A stretch of DNA of 64,000 nt from Nocardia harenae NBRC 108248. GTDB lineage: Bacteria > Actinomycetota > Actinomycetes > Mycobacteriales > Mycobacteriaceae. Where the stretch lies: positions 248,001 through 312,000 of the forward strand of contig NZ_BDBH01000001.1 in the NCBI RefSeq assembly GCF_001612885.1, given 5' to 3'. Position 1 is the stretch's first letter, and each line of letters opens with the position of its first letter. Positions 7,801 to 15,518 of the stretch are shown one piece after another. The notes under the pieces are model-generated. The model saw nothing but the letters and a program-made list of their open reading frames with translations. It searched no databases and was not told where the DNA came from. The position numbers were made by a program, and so were the translations under genes.

Positions 7801-8928
7801 CCCGGCGGCGCTGCGCGCGGAGACATCGCCATCGCCCACCAGCAGCTGCAACCCGCGGCGGGCGGCCAGCCCGCCCTCGGGCGCGGTGAGATCGAGCACG
7901 GTGACCGAGTCCAGCCCGGACTCGCTGATCAGCCGCTCGCCGCCGTTCACGTAGCCGTCGTCGATCACGACGACCAGGTGCAGCCTGCCCTGGGTGGGCT
8001 GCGGATTGCGCATGAAGCGGCCGCGCTCCAGCAGCTCGCTCTGCAGCGCCGTCTCCAGCTCACCGAGCGAGGTGTAGAGCATCCTGGCGCTGCCCATGCC
8101 GTCGCGCTGGCTCGGATGCTGCAGGTGCGGCAGCCATTTGGTCCAGCCCCACGGCCCGTCCGGGTCGGCGCAGACGATGGCGATGGCGAGGTGGTCGGGG
8201 CCGTGGAAGGTGACCAGCTCCATGAGCATGGCGCGCACCAGCATCCGCGCCTCGTCCGGCGGCCCCTCGATATTGAGCGCGGGGAAGGCGCGCAGCGAGA
8301 CCGCGGTGGGCAGGGTGTGCACCACCGAGTGGGTGCGCACGAAGCGGCGCAGCGCGACGGTGGAGACCGGCTCCAGGTCCTCCAGCGGGCCGGTCTCCGG
8401 GCGGGCCAGCTTGGTGGCGAGCCGGTGGCTGCCGATCCCGACCCGCACGTGCCCGAAGTCGGGGTCGTTGGGGCGGCGCTCCCACATCCGCCGCGTCCCG
8501 ACCAGCGAGGGCAGGTCGGCCGGGTCGGGGTGGCTCCAGACCAGCGTCTCCAGCTGCTTGCTCCCGGTGCGCCTGACCTCCCTGCGGATCTGGTCCAGGT
8601 ACCGGAAGTAGTCCTTGCGCTCCTCGTTCAGCTCGACCGCGCGCTTGCCGCCGCCGCCCCGGTACCCCGCCATCATGCCGACCATGGACATGACCATCAT
8701 GAGCGGGAACATCATCATGAACGGGTTGGCGAGCAGGTTGCGGCCCATCATGGCCATCATCGCGATCATGCCGACCATGGCGATCACCATGACCACCGGC
8801 ATGAGCTTCATCATGAGCGGGGCGGGCAGCGGCCGCGGCACCTCCGGCGGCGCGGTCAACGCCACCTCGCCGCCGGGCGCGCGCGGCGGGGCGATGCGGG
8901 GGCGTCGGACGAAACCTTCGGTAGCCAT
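4846..8928 (-). CDS. eccC: ESX type VII secretion ATPase EccC (fused EccCa/EccCb)
   Basis: A 1,360-residue FtsK/SpoIIIE-type motor of the type VII secretion system. Two transmembrane helices occupy about residues 38-90 and are exceptionally methionine-rich. Three ATPase domains follow. Domain 1 has GATGSGKSEF near 480 with Walker B IVVDEFSEL; domain 2 has GGPQSGKSTT near 855 with LVIDGW; domain 3 has ADVESGKTTLL near 1160 with VMVDDYD. Domain 1 keeps the full DE pair, while domains 2 and 3 have D-G and D-D, as is common in EccC. A Pro/Gly-rich linker separates domains 1 and 2. Domain 3 would bind the C-terminal export signals of Esx-type substrates. The gene is 45 bp downstream of mycP in the eccD-mycP-eccC unit. 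Confidence 0.95.
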   Translation of the reverse strand: MATEGFVRRPRIAPPRAPGGEVALTAPPEVPRPLPAPLMMKLMPVVMVIAMVGMIAMMAMMGRNLLANPFMMMFPLMMVMSMVGMMAGYRGGGGKRAVELNEERKDYFRYLDQIRREVRRTGSKQLETLVWSHPDPADLPSLVGTRRMWERRPNDPDFGHVRVGIGSHRLATKLARPETGPLEDLEPVSTVALRRFVRTHSVVHTLPTAVSLRAFPALNIEGPPDEARMLVRAMLMELVTFHGPDHLAIAIVCADPDGPWGWTKWLPHLQHPSQRDGMGSARMLYTSLGELETALQSELLERGRFMRNPQPTQGRLHLVVVIDDGYVNGGERLISESGLDSVTVLDLTAPEGGLAARRGLQLLVGDGDVSARSAAGVERFAAADTVTAAEAAALARGLARYRLATAAQIVSLGEGSVSDPGLMALLRIPDAAQIDPARVWRPRTARERLRVPIGITPDGTPVELDIKESAENGMGPHGLCIGATGSGKSEFLRTLVLSLVTTHSPDALNLVLVDFKGGATFLGLDPLPHVAAVITNLEDELALVDRMKDALAGEMNRRQELLRSAGNYANVTDYEKARAAGVPLDPLPALFIVVDEFSELLSQKPDFAELFVMIGRLGRSLHVHLLLASQRLEENKLRGLESHLSYRIGLRTFSANESRAVLGITDAYHLPSVPGSGYLKSDASDPLRFNASYVSGPYVAPLGGGTDDGGPVVGGRPTVFTAAPVESAEPPADALLDDDPLGLPPPPPSLSGRPELPPPPGAPLPGEEGIPDSLLTVVVKRLTGHGRPAHEVWLPPLEESPTVDMLLPDPDWRSPVNRHGQLWMPIGVIDKPYEQRRDVLTVSLAGAQGNVAVVGGPQSGKSTTLRAIVMAAAATHTPEQVQFYCLDFGGGSMAGLAGIPHVGSVAGRLDGDRVRRTVAELTTLLREREERFGERGIESMVDFRRRKFAAAQHVPGGASSPGNPLADDRFGDVFLVIDGWAVIREEFDTLEPQINAIAAQGLSYGIHLVIGANRWGEIRPVVKDQIGTRLELRLGDPSDSEMGRRVAHQVPVGRPGRGLTPDHLHMLIALPRLDSDSNPETVAEGVTAARAGLEQVHPQHRAPQVRMLPGQLDRDELLAATAAAGIELSPTRVVVGLGESALQPLVLDFGVEPHFMAFADVESGKTTLLRNIAMGIVQNATPEEAKIIMIDYRRTMLGVVEGEHLAGYSTSSQTCAPMIAEVAGYLGKRIPDSDITPQQLRERSWWSGPEIYVMVDDYDMVVTGGINPFSALMEYFPQARDIGLHFVVTRRMGGVSRALFDPIIGGLKNLSVETLIMSGSRDEGKLIGDVRPMRLPAGRGVLVSRSREQEMVQVAYLPPL

Positions 8929-8973
8929 GGGTCCTTCGATGGTTCGAGCGGGGCGGGCGGGCGGTGGCCGGGG

Positions 8974-10386
8974 TCAGGGTGCGAGCTCGGCCTCGATATC
9001 CCGGCTCCGGCGGCGGTAGGGCAGGCTGACCGCGATGCCGATCGCCAGCCCGGAGAGGCAGACGATCGAGCCGATCACCGCGATCCGGCGCGGCCGCGGG
9101 TCCGGCCCGGCCGGGTGCACCGGCGCCGCGATCTCGCGGCCGGCGTCGGCGGCCGCGGCGACCGGCTGGTCCGGCAGCGGCGCGGTGAGCGCGGCGACCG
9201 GGTCGATCAGCCCGGCGCCGATGGCATCGTCGCGGCCGGTGCCAGGCGCCTGCGCCGTCCTGGTGATCCGGTCCATGACCTGCTGGGCGTTCAGCTCGGG
9301 GAAGCGCGCGCGCACCAGGGCGGCCAGCCCGGCCACGTAGGGCGCGGCGAAGCTGGTGCCGTCGACACTGCGGATGCCGTCGGTGGTCTGCACGCCGTCG
9401 ACCAGCCCGACCCCGCCGGGCTTGCTGTCCAGCGAGACGATGTTGCGGCCGATCGCCGCCACCCCGACCCACGGGCCGTGCAGCGACAGCTCGGAGGGCT
9501 TGCCGTCGGCATCCACCGAGCCGACCGCGAGCACGTACGGGGTGAACCAGGCCGGGCTCGCCACGGTGCCGACGGCGCCCCAGCCGGAGCCCTCGTTCTG
9601 GTTCTTGCAGGCGCCGCCGCTCTCCACGTTGCCCGCCGCGGCGACCACGACCACGTTGCGCTCGTAGGCGTAGCGCACGGCCGCGCCGAGCGCGCCGTCG
9701 GAGGTGTCCGTCCCCGCGCTGCTGCACGCGACCTCGGAGATATTGATGACGGTGGCGCCCATGTCGGCCGCGCGCACCACCGCGCCGGCCAGGGTGAGCA
9801 CGCTGCCGTACCCCTCGCTGCGGATCTCGCCGAGCTCGTTGCGGCTGCCGCTGTCCTTGCGCTCATAGGCCAGGCTGAGCTGGCGGATGGCGAGGATCTC
9901 GGCCTCCGGCGCCACTCCGGCGAAGGCGTCGCCCTGGCTGGGCTGGGCGCCGATGATGCCCGCGACCAGGGTGCCGTGGCCGTCGCAGTCGACGGTGCCG
10001 TCGGTGTCCGAGACGTAGTCGCCGCCCGGCTGCAGCCGGGGCAGCCGCGGGTGCCGGTTGACGCCGGTGTCGATCACCGCCACCTTCTGCCCGGCGCCCC
10101 TGCTGAACTGCCAGGCCGTCGGGAGGTCGAGCACCCGCTGCGCCAGCGGCGGCTCCTGCGGGGGCCCGCCGATCAGCAGCGGCTCGGCGCAGAGCGAGCG
10201 CTGCTCGGTCGGCTCCAGCGGCGCCGGCCTGCCGCTGAGGCCCTGCGCCACGCCGAGCGCGCCCGGGTCGATCGGCGGCGGCCCGATCGCGGCGGCCGGG
10301 GCGAGCGTGGCCGCCAGGAACCCGGCGGCGATCGTGACCGCCCCGGCCGTCCGTGCGACCGGGCGGTGCCAGGGGCGGTGGTTCAT
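8974..10386 (-). CDS. mycP: ESX mycosin, membrane-anchored subtilisin-like protease MycP
   Basis: A 470-residue S8-family serine protease. An N-terminal signal peptide covers about residues 1-33. The catalytic triad is intact: Asp106 in AVIDTGV, His137 in DGHGTLVAG and Ser345 in GTSFAAPYVAGL, with oxyanion Asn253 in AAAGN. Two Cys-bearing loops typical of mycosins are present. A C-terminal membrane anchor (about 438-460) is followed by a basic cytosolic tail RRRSRD. Mycosins stabilise the ESX membrane complex and process some substrates. The ATG at 10386 is chosen over the longer frame because it starts the signal peptide and overlaps the eccD stop as ATGA, giving translational coupling. Confidence 0.95.
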   Translation of the reverse strand: MNHRPWHRPVARTAGAVTIAAGFLAATLAPAAAIGPPPIDPGALGVAQGLSGRPAPLEPTEQRSLCAEPLLIGGPPQEPPLAQRVLDLPTAWQFSRGAGQKVAVIDTGVNRHPRLPRLQPGGDYVSDTDGTVDCDGHGTLVAGIIGAQPSQGDAFAGVAPEAEILAIRQLSLAYERKDSGSRNELGEIRSEGYGSVLTLAGAVVRAADMGATVINISEVACSSAGTDTSDGALGAAVRYAYERNVVVVAAAGNVESGGACKNQNEGSGWGAVGTVASPAWFTPYVLAVGSVDADGKPSELSLHGPWVGVAAIGRNIVSLDSKPGGVGLVDGVQTTDGIRSVDGTSFAAPYVAGLAALVRARFPELNAQQVMDRITRTAQAPGTGRDDAIGAGLIDPVAALTAPLPDQPVAAAADAGREIAAPVHPAGPDPRPRRIAVIGSIVCLSGLAIGIAVSLPYRRRSRDIEAELAP

Positions 10387-11861
10387 AGGTTCCGTGCCAT
10401 CGAGTAGACGCCCATGATCCACAGCACCAGCGGGATCACCCCGACGATCAGCAGGTACTCGAAGACCTCGATGCCGCGCCTGGTCACCGGGGTCGCCTCG
10501 ACGTGCGGGCCGATCACGCCGAAGCCCGCCGCGCCCGCGCCGAAGGCGAGCAGCAAACCCAGGGCGAGCAGCTCCAGGTCGATGTCGCCGAGCGCGAGCC
10601 CGGTGACCAACGTGACAATGATCACGCAGCCGGAGCCGATCAGCGTCACCGCCTGCAGCAGATCGGCGAAAGCGCGGCCGCGCAGGCACAGGATGATCGC
10701 GGTGATCACCGCGAGCGCGATTCCCTGCCAGCGCGCCGAGCCGAGCGGGTCGGCGGCGCCGAAGGCCCCGATCGCGGTGGTGATGCCGCAGGCGACGACG
10801 AGCCCGGACTGGTACCGGTTCGCCGCCCGCGCGCGCAGCTCCAGCCCGGCCGCCGATGGCAGCGCGGTGGCGCCGATGGCGCCGATGCCCTCCAGCGTCG
10901 GCCGTGGCTCGTGGTCGGCGGGGTCGATCGCGGCGCCCGCGGTCGGCACCGGCGGGATCGGCAGCCTGGCCAGCACCGCGGCGAGCCGCGGCACCATCGA
11001 GACGGTCGCGATGCCGACCACGAGCAGCCCCGCCGCCAGCTTCGGCAACCCCGGGTGCCAGGCCAGGTAGACCGCGGCCGCGCCACCAGCCACCAGCGCC
11101 AGCGCCGCGACCGCGACGAAGAGCGCGGCGCCGGTGCCGGTCAGCCGGTACCCGAGCACCGCCGCGACCAGCACCACCGAGCTGCCGAGCAGCAGGTGCG
11201 CGCTGCCGAGCGGGCCGGGCACGAAGAGCGCGGCGCCCGCGAAGACCAGCAGCAGCCCGTCGGCGGCGAGCCAGGTCGCGGTGAGCTGGTCCTGGTAGCG
11301 CCTGGCCGCGAACCCCGCGGCGGTGAAGGCGGCCGCCGCGGTTCCGGTGAGCGCGAAGGCCGGTGCCAGCGGGTCGCCGTGCCGCCGCGCCACGACCAGC
11401 AGCGCGAGCACCGCGAGCACGGTGAAGAGCGAGACCACCAGCCCGGTCCAGCGCGCGGAGCCGCCGGTCCAGCCGCGGAACTGCGCGGCGGTGAGCCGGG
11501 AGACGGCGTCGATGACGTCGTCGAAGAGCACCGGCGCTTCCTTGGCGGCGACGGCGCGCAGGACGAGCAGCTCGCCGTCGTAGACCTCCGCCTCGTCCAG
11601 GCTGCGGCTCGGCGCGATGGCGTCCCGGCCGAGCCGGGCCAGGGTCCAGCGCTTGGCGGCCAGATCGGTCGCGGTGTCCTCCGCCCCCGCGGGGTTCGGA
11701 TTGCGCGATTCGATCAGCTCGACCAGTTCACCGATGTAGGTCGCGATCGGGACAGTCGACGGCAGCCCGACATCGAGCTGGGTGTCGCCCCCGATGACGG
11801 AGACGCGGGTGAGTTCCGGTTCGACAGCGCGGGTTCCCCCGGCCGACGGCGATTCGATCAA
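10383..11861 (-). CDS. eccD: ESX integral membrane protein EccD
   Basis: A 492-residue core component of the ESX membrane complex. Residues about 15-100 form a ubiquitin-like cytosolic domain, with LTRVSVIGGDTQLDVGLP and later a YDGELLVLRAV strand. The rest, from about residue 130, is a chain of hydrophobic helices (roughly eleven, the family norm), which forms the large membrane vestibule in known ESX complexes. The start at 11861 is an ATG about 190 bp from the divergent eccA gene. It is the first gene of the eccD-mycP-eccC unit and its stop overlaps the mycP start. Confidence 0.93.
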   Translation of the reverse strand: MIESPSAGGTRAVEPELTRVSVIGGDTQLDVGLPSTVPIATYIGELVELIESRNPNPAGAEDTATDLAAKRWTLARLGRDAIAPSRSLDEAEVYDGELLVLRAVAAKEAPVLFDDVIDAVSRLTAAQFRGWTGGSARWTGLVVSLFTVLAVLALLVVARRHGDPLAPAFALTGTAAAAFTAAGFAARRYQDQLTATWLAADGLLLVFAGAALFVPGPLGSAHLLLGSSVVLVAAVLGYRLTGTGAALFVAVAALALVAGGAAAVYLAWHPGLPKLAAGLLVVGIATVSMVPRLAAVLARLPIPPVPTAGAAIDPADHEPRPTLEGIGAIGATALPSAAGLELRARAANRYQSGLVVACGITTAIGAFGAADPLGSARWQGIALAVITAIILCLRGRAFADLLQAVTLIGSGCVIIVTLVTGLALGDIDLELLALGLLLAFGAGAAGFGVIGPHVEATPVTRRGIEVFEYLLIVGVIPLVLWIMGVYSMARNL

Positions 11862-11932
11862 CGAGCTTCACGCCCCCACAACGGCATCCGGGATGATTGC
11901 TTCCCGGCGCTCACAGGTAGATGACACTTGCG

Positions 11933-11962
11933 TTGCAGCCTGCTGGCAGCTGAACCTAATGT
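11933..11962 (+). promoter_or_regulatory. Candidate promoter for eccA
   Basis: In the eccD-eccA divergent region the plus strand has TTGCAG at 11933-11938, an 18-bp spacer and TAATGT at 11957-11962. This would give a leader of about 85 nt to the eccA ATG. The opposite strand must carry the eccD promoter, but I see no equally clear pair. No IdeR- or Zur-like palindrome of good quality is visible here. Confidence 0.35.
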
Positions 11963-12053
11963 AACGGACAGACCAGCGCGCATGCAGTCCGCGACGGCCG
12001 GTCCAGGTGAACTGAATGGCAACGGACGACGAAGATTTCGGGGTTCCAGAGCA

Positions 12054-13889
12054 ATGACCGGCAATCGCCAAGCACAGAAGGCCTTCGACGCCGGAGTCCT
12101 TTCACTCGGAATCTCCCTCGAGGGGCAGGAATCGGCGCGTGATCTGGAGTACGCCAAGCTGGCGTTCCAGCGCGCGACGGAGTGGGACCCCGGCATGTGC
12201 GACGGGTGGCTCGGCCGCGCCGCCGCCGGGGAGCTGACCCGCGAGGTCCTGCAGAACCTGCAGCGCACCAGCGCGAGCACGCTGTACCGGGAGCAGCGCC
12301 GGGTCGGGCTCGCGCCCAGGCAGCTCGCCGGGCGCTTCCTGCCGGGGCTGTACATCGACTACCCGCTGGCCAGCTACACCGAGGTCTGGCTGGCCTGGGC
12401 CGCGCAGCTGATCGCGGACAAGGAGTACACCGAGGCCGAGCGGGTACTGGACGAGCTGGCCGCGCACCGGCGCGCCCGCATCGACGACCCGGACCGCGAG
12501 GTGGACGACCGGATCGCCGCCTACGTCCGCGGCGTGCTGCACTACCAGACCCAGCGCTGGCCGGACGTGATGACCGTGCTCGCCGGCTCGGCCGAGTGGC
12601 CGGACGCGTACCTGGCGGCGGGCGCGCACGTCATGGTCGGCACCGCCTGCGCGCAGCTCGGGCTCTTCGGTGAGGCCATCCGCCGGATGGAGAAGGCCGA
12701 GCAGGGGCCGATCCCGGCCGCGCGCTCGACCGCCATGTTCTGCCGCGGGCTCTGCCTGCGCGAGACCGGCAGCGAGGAGGAGGCGCAGGCGCTCTTCGAG
12801 AAGGTGTACTCGCAGGCACCGGATTTCGACGCCAACACCGCGGCCATGCGCGACCGCACCTACCGGATCACGGTGACCTCGCGCGAGTCCATCGACGCCC
12901 GCACCGACCGCTGGGATCCGGCCTCCTCGCCCTCGATGGAGCAGATGGAGCAGGCCGAGTCCGCGGACCGGGCGAAGAAGATCCTGGCCGAGGCGCGCAA
13001 GGAGCTGGACTCCCAGATCGGCCTCGGCTCGGTGAAAACCCAGGTGGCGAAGTTGCAGTCGAGCGCGCAGCTGGCCAAGATCCGCGCCGAGAAGGGGCTG
13101 GCCAGCGCGCCGCGCGGCCAGCACCTGGCCTTCACCGGGCCGCCGGGCACCGGTAAGACCACCATCGCGCGGGTGGTCGCGAAGATCTACTGCGGCCTCG
13201 GGCTGCTCAAGACCGACAAGGTGGTCGAGACCAAGCGCGCCGACTTCGTCGGGCAGCACCTCGGCTCCACCGCGATCAAGACCGAGGCGCTGATCGACAC
13301 CGCGATGGACGGCGTGCTCTTCATCGACGAGGCGTACACGCTGATCCAGGCCGGGCTCTCCGGCGGCGACGCGTTCGGCCGGGAGGCGGTGGACACGCTG
13401 CTCGCCAGGATGGAGAACGACCGCGACCGGCTCGTCGTCATCATCGCGGGCTACGACGGCGAGATCGACCGCTTCCTGGCCAGCAACGACGGCCTGGCCT
13501 CCCGCTTCGCCAAGCGCCTGCAGTTCCCCTCGTACACGGCCGACGAGCTGGGCGCCATCGGCTCGGTGATCGCGGGCAAGCGGGATTCCCAGCTCTCCGA
13601 GGAGGCGGCGGCGCTGCTGGTCCGGGTCTGCGCGCACCTCTACGACCTGCAGAGCACCGACCAGAGCGGGCAGCCGCGGCGCGGCGTCGACCTGGCTGGC
13701 AACGGCCGCTTCATCCGCAACGTGATCGAGGCGGCGGAGGAGGAGCGCGAATTCCGGCTCGCCAACGACGAATCGCTCGACCTGAGCAGCGTCGACGACG
13801 ACGTCCTGATGCGGATCGAGGAGCCCGACATGCGCACCGCGCTGACCGGGCTGCTCGCCTCGCTGAACATCCCGGCGGGCGACTACTGA
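12054..13889 (+). CDS. eccA: ESX cytosolic AAA+ ATPase EccA
   Basis: A 611-residue CbxX/CfqX-type AAA+ ATPase. The N-terminal 280 or so residues are helical TPR-like repeats, beginning RQAQKAFDAGVLSLGISLEG. The C-terminal ATPase carries Walker A GPPGTGKTT near residues 362-370, Walker B VLFIDEAY near 421-428, and an arginine-rich sensor region around SRFAKRLQF. EccA is thought to act with EspG and PE/PPE substrates in the cytosol. ATG 12054 begins the conserved N-terminus; the longer upstream frame lacks a sensible start and overlaps the putative promoter. It is convergent with eccB, only four bases apart, with a small CCGCTAGCGG palindrome between them. Confidence 0.93.
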   Translation: MTGNRQAQKAFDAGVLSLGISLEGQESARDLEYAKLAFQRATEWDPGMCDGWLGRAAAGELTREVLQNLQRTSASTLYREQRRVGLAPRQLAGRFLPGLYIDYPLASYTEVWLAWAAQLIADKEYTEAERVLDELAAHRRARIDDPDREVDDRIAAYVRGVLHYQTQRWPDVMTVLAGSAEWPDAYLAAGAHVMVGTACAQLGLFGEAIRRMEKAEQGPIPAARSTAMFCRGLCLRETGSEEEAQALFEKVYSQAPDFDANTAAMRDRTYRITVTSRESIDARTDRWDPASSPSMEQMEQAESADRAKKILAEARKELDSQIGLGSVKTQVAKLQSSAQLAKIRAEKGLASAPRGQHLAFTGPPGTGKTTIARVVAKIYCGLGLLKTDKVVETKRADFVGQHLGSTAIKTEALIDTAMDGVLFIDEAYTLIQAGLSGGDAFGREAVDTLLARMENDRDRLVVIIAGYDGEIDRFLASNDGLASRFAKRLQFPSYTADELGAIGSVIAGKRDSQLSEEAAALLVRVCAHLYDLQSTDQSGQPRRGVDLAGNGRFIRNVIEAAEEEREFRLANDESLDLSSVDDDVLMRIEEPDMRTALTGLLASLNIPAGDY

Positions 13890-13893
13890 GCCG

Positions 13894-15399
13894 CTAGCGG
13901 GCCGGCTCCTGCGGGAGCTGGTCCCTGGCGACGAGCGCGTCCTGCTGGCTCAGCGTCGGGCCGGGCACCAGCTGCCCGACGATCGCCCACGGCGCCATCC
14001 GGGGCTCGGCGCCGAGCCCGAGCACGCCCGCGACGGCGCTGTCCGGCACGCCGTACCTGATGCCGCTGTCGGTGACGTAGAACAGGCTGCCGCGCCGCGG
14101 GCTGCCCGGCTCCAGCCCGGTCATCTGGACGTACTCGCCGGAGCCCGGCGGCAGGTAGACCTCGTCCACCCGCTCGCCGGTGCCGTCCGAGGTCGCCAGC
14201 TCCACCGCGGTCGCGGACTCCGGGATCGGCACCCGCGTGCCTGCCAGGAGCGTCACGACGGCGCGGTCGCCGGGGCCGTCGCCCGCGCCGTCGGCCGGGG
14301 CGACGCCGGGGTCCTTGGCCCAGGAGACGCAGGAGACCGGCGCGTCCTCGGCGTGCACCACCGCGGGCTTCTGCGCCGGGAAGTGATCGAGCGGGAGCGC
14401 CCTGATCACCGCGACCTTGTCCAGCACGTCGGGGGCGAGCGCGGGAACCTCGCTGAGCCCGCGGGAGTCGGCGAAACGCAGCACCTGGGCGGCGAAGGCG
14501 CCGATCGGCTGCATCCCGTCGGCGAGCACCAGGTAGCGATCCGAGCCGTCCACCGCGGCCCCTGGAATCGCCACCACGCTCCCGACCTGGTACTGCGCCA
14601 GCGGGCCCGGCCCCGGCGCACCGGCGTTCGGCACCGCGGGCACCGCGAGCGGCGGGACCGGGGTGGTCGCGCCGAGCAGCCCCGCCCCCACCGGACGCGG
14701 GGTGACGCCGCGCAGCTCGAGTGCGCGGGAGAGCACCGAGTTGCCAGGATCGAGCTCCGCGCGCTTGCCGTCGTAGAGCAGGAAGGTCTGGTTGTCGCGG
14801 CGCACCAGCAGCGCGTCGCCCGCGCCGAGGGCGCGGGTGCGCTCGCCGAGCTCGGGCCTGCCGGTCAGCACCGTGGTCGTGCCGCCGGTGGCGGAGGCCG
14901 CGCTGCCGCCCGCGGAGAGCGAGATGGACTCACAGAGCGTCCATTCCGAGCGATCGCCCTGCTTCGAGCCGGGCAGCACGCCAGGCGCGCCCGGGATGCC
15001 GAGCATCGGGCCGCGCGGCAGGTCGGTGAGTTTCGAGTCCTTGACCGACTGCGGCTCGGCGGCGCTGCCGGTGATCAGCCGGGCGGAGGCGAGATTCAGC
15101 ACCGGGTGCAGCGTCTGCTTCCCGTCCTGGCCCTGCACCACCACGTAGAGCGCCCCGCTCTGCTTGCCGGAGACGATCAGCGCGTCACCGATGGCGCCCT
15201 GCGGACGGATCAGCGCGAGAATCGCGGCACCCGCGACGACCAGGATGCCGAGCACCAGCCCCACCAGCAGCGAGCGCACCTGGGAGCGCATGGGGTCGTG
15301 CAGCATCCGCACGTCCCGGCGCACCAGGGCGTGGTCGAGCCGCCGCAACAGGAATCTGTACCCGTTGACCTGGGCGCGAGTCGTCAGCTGGGCAGGCAA
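13894..15399 (-). CDS. eccB: ESX membrane protein EccB
   Basis: A 501-residue component of the ESX membrane complex. The start is family-typical: LTTRAQVNGYRFLLRRLDHALVRRD in the cytosol, DPMRSQVRS, then one transmembrane helix at about residues 44-65. The large periplasmic part contains the R1-R4-like repeats, with LYVVVQGQ near 83, LTGRPELG, and two conserved cysteines (in TLCESI and VSCVSW). EccB dimers cap the periplasmic face of the complex. The gene is transcribed away from eccE, with 119 bp between start codons, and converges on eccA. Confidence 0.93.
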   Translation of the reverse strand: MPAQLTTRAQVNGYRFLLRRLDHALVRRDVRMLHDPMRSQVRSLLVGLVLGILVVAGAAILALIRPQGAIGDALIVSGKQSGALYVVVQGQDGKQTLHPVLNLASARLITGSAAEPQSVKDSKLTDLPRGPMLGIPGAPGVLPGSKQGDRSEWTLCESISLSAGGSAASATGGTTTVLTGRPELGERTRALGAGDALLVRRDNQTFLLYDGKRAELDPGNSVLSRALELRGVTPRPVGAGLLGATTPVPPLAVPAVPNAGAPGPGPLAQYQVGSVVAIPGAAVDGSDRYLVLADGMQPIGAFAAQVLRFADSRGLSEVPALAPDVLDKVAVIRALPLDHFPAQKPAVVHAEDAPVSCVSWAKDPGVAPADGAGDGPGDRAVVTLLAGTRVPIPESATAVELATSDGTGERVDEVYLPPGSGEYVQMTGLEPGSPRRGSLFYVTDSGIRYGVPDSAVAGVLGLGAEPRMAPWAIVGQLVPGPTLSQQDALVARDQLPQEPAR

Positions 15400-15518
15400 G
15401 CGATCGCTCCACCGGGAACCGTCACAGCCGACACGGTACCGTAAGCGGAGGATGGCCCGGAACCGCTGACGTGCAGAGCTTTTCGACCGTGGGCCCAGGT
15501 TTCGAACAGGGAAACGCG

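Noticed and set aside
5074..10407. Plus-strand open frame of 1,777 codons over eccC and mycP
   Set aside because: Antisense shadow of the two well-supported ESX genes; no ribosome site and no recognisable fold.
13888..13908. Hairpin between convergent eccA and eccB (GAGCCG/CGGCTC)
   Set aside because: Six-bp stem overlapping both gene ends; could be chance in GC-rich DNA.
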